Position numbers and translations under genes: made by a program. From assembly GCF_947623445.1 (NCBI RefSeq), contig NC_135245.1:1743501-1807500 (forward strand): a stretch of 64,000 bases of DNA, given 5' to 3'. Below, piece by piece: positions 61,188-64,000 of this stretch (positions are counted from its first letter, which is position 1; each line of letters starts with the position of its first letter). The notes beneath the pieces were generated by a model, which saw only the letters and a program-made list of their open reading frames with translations, was not told where the DNA came from and searched no databases. This DNA comes from Clavelina lepadiformis. Taxonomy: Eukaryota; Chordata; Ascidiacea; Aplousobranchia; Clavelinidae.

Positions 61188-62681
61188 TCGCATAATCAGT
61201 CACACACGTCCAAATATGCGCAACAACGTTTGATTTACTCACATTGCCAGGACGAACTGAGTGATAGAGAGTTCTATCTCCGGCTAGTCAGCTAGTGGAA
61301 CCCACTTGGCTCAAGGAGCGTTCAAGCATGTCGTCACGATTGAGTTTTATTCTAAGGTATTCCAACACGACAGTACATGTGTTATAGCATTCTATCTAAG
61401 TTCTTCTTCAATTCTATTGTTGAGTTAAACAACTACAGGAGTTTATCTGTCCTAAAAGTAGTCTTATTGGAGGCGATATTTCTGCATACGTAAAACTCTT
61501 GTTGAAAAAGGTATCGGCTGTCAAGAGGTAAACCATTAACCATTAACCACTAGGTTAGCCAATAATTATATTAATGTAACGTAACACGGGAACACTTTGC
61601 TGTCTGAGTCTATGTTATCTCAATTTGCTATTGACCCTAGTTGGCGCTATCGATTTTCTTGCAATAAAAACCGCCCAGACGACAAGTTGTGAAATCAGAT
61701 TTTCAACTAATTGGAAAAAGACGAAAACGCCACAAATAGTTGAAATATCATACTGCAATGCAACACATTTGTAATTGATGCAAGTGAAGTAAAAAGTTTA
61801 CGGCTACCAGCTATATCTTTCATTTTAGACAAAATAAACAAGCAAGAATTCTGCAAAAATATTAACTTTCTATTTTAGTTGTATTTTCACTTATCAGCGA
61901 CTATATTGGTCTTTATACAGTCAACTTCGTCTCTAAGTTAACTAAAACAATAACAGCTGAAAAGAAAAATTAGTTGTCTTAGTATTGTTAAAAATAAGAG
62001 TAACGAACTGCGTGCTAGCAACCTTAGAGCGCCTGGCTGTTATAAATTCGTGCTGTTGTTTCAAATTGCAGAAAGACACACTATGTTGTCATACAGAAAA
62101 CCTACTTCGCGTAAGCATTAAGTGCTGAAGCACTTTTGTGAACCAAAAGATCGTCCAATCTTTTTCGTGTCTGTTTGATTGTCACAATATTTTAACTTAA
62201 CAAACTTGCATACGGCAATGTTATATAGCTCAGTCACTTTCAACAACAAGCTTGTGTGTACGTATCTGAAGCTTTTATTTTTCTCTACCATCATATTCCA
62301 ACGGTCAGTAGTAACACTTTCCTTAATTCAGATGAAAAAAAACTGCATTTTATTTTCCGAGTAAATTGTATTAGTTTTATGGAGGAACAGTGCGCATTAA
62401 CATTTGAACAAGTCTCTCTTGGTCCATGAGCAAGCGAAACAAGGCTTTTTAGATTCTTACATGTATTTCTTAAGTCACTGCAAGCACAGTGGGATTTTTG
62501 AACTCCCCAACTATCCGGTAGACATTCTTACAGATATATATATCGTATTTTATACAAGGACTAAGCAGCTTTCAAACGAAAATTGCTCATCTCAACGAAA
62601 AAAAGAACGAACCCAAATAAATGTAAATGCGTTTACAACAACAAATCACTATAATGTTTATGGTTAAGTTTGGTATTGCAT
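61188..62681. other. Spacer downstream of actin
   Basis: No exon or repeat recognised. The actin 3' UTR should occupy the right end. Confidence 0.3.
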
Positions 62682-63997
<1,316 letters not shown>

Positions 63998-64000
63998 TTA

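Overview
The window reads as animal nuclear DNA, most likely from a tunicate (ascidian). The genes are compact, with many short AT-rich introns of about 100-700 bp. The proteins are chordate-grade (MYO19, TBC1D10, GAS2-like, cathepsin A and SLC35A orthologues, and a cytoplasmic-type actin). The introns and spacers are littered with hAT, pogo/Tigger and other small DNA elements. I built the gene models by hand from splice signals, reading phase and family recall; no database search was possible.

Layout from left to right. The last coding exon of an unidentified + strand gene lies at 109-332 and converges on single-exon ASPDH (-, 1290-2138). A spacer with a solo LTR leads to TBC1D10/EPI64-like Rab-GAP (+, 4728-9645), MYO19 (+, 12667-20171) and a GAS2-like actin/microtubule linker (+, 21495-29289) with a long T-rich 3' region. 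Cathepsin A-like carboxypeptidase (-, 32269-36697) stands head to head with an SLC35A nucleotide-sugar transporter (+, 37902-42573). A 20-exon secreted protein follows (+, 43327-52682) with the order signal peptide, Ly6/uPAR domain, ten sushi domains, von Willebrand A domain. After a repeat-rich interval come a single-exon, probably N-myristoylated DUF294-like nucleotidyltransferase plus TPR protein (-, 56603-58855), another spacer, and a cytoplasmic-type actin (-, 62682-63979) whose first coding exon lies beyond the right edge.

The nine main models were checked for phase continuity: every internal exon length closes the frame, and the models ending in the window run to a stop. The genes do not form one pathway. 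Local themes are actin biology (myosin XIX, GAS2-like, actin, an EPI64-type regulator) and secretory/lysosomal glycobiology (cathepsin A beside a nucleotide-sugar transporter).

The strongest candidates for something new are the Ly6-sushi-vWA protein with its regular 198-nt repeated exons and the metazoan GlnD/DUF294-like nucleotidyltransferase with a myristoylation signal. On the repeat side they are an LTR element (two LTRs, matching GTAT target duplications) with a Tigger element inside one LTR, and a Tigger subfamily in which both copies carry a tRNA-like segment. One intron holds a Tigger nested in a second TA-flanked element that directly abuts a third.
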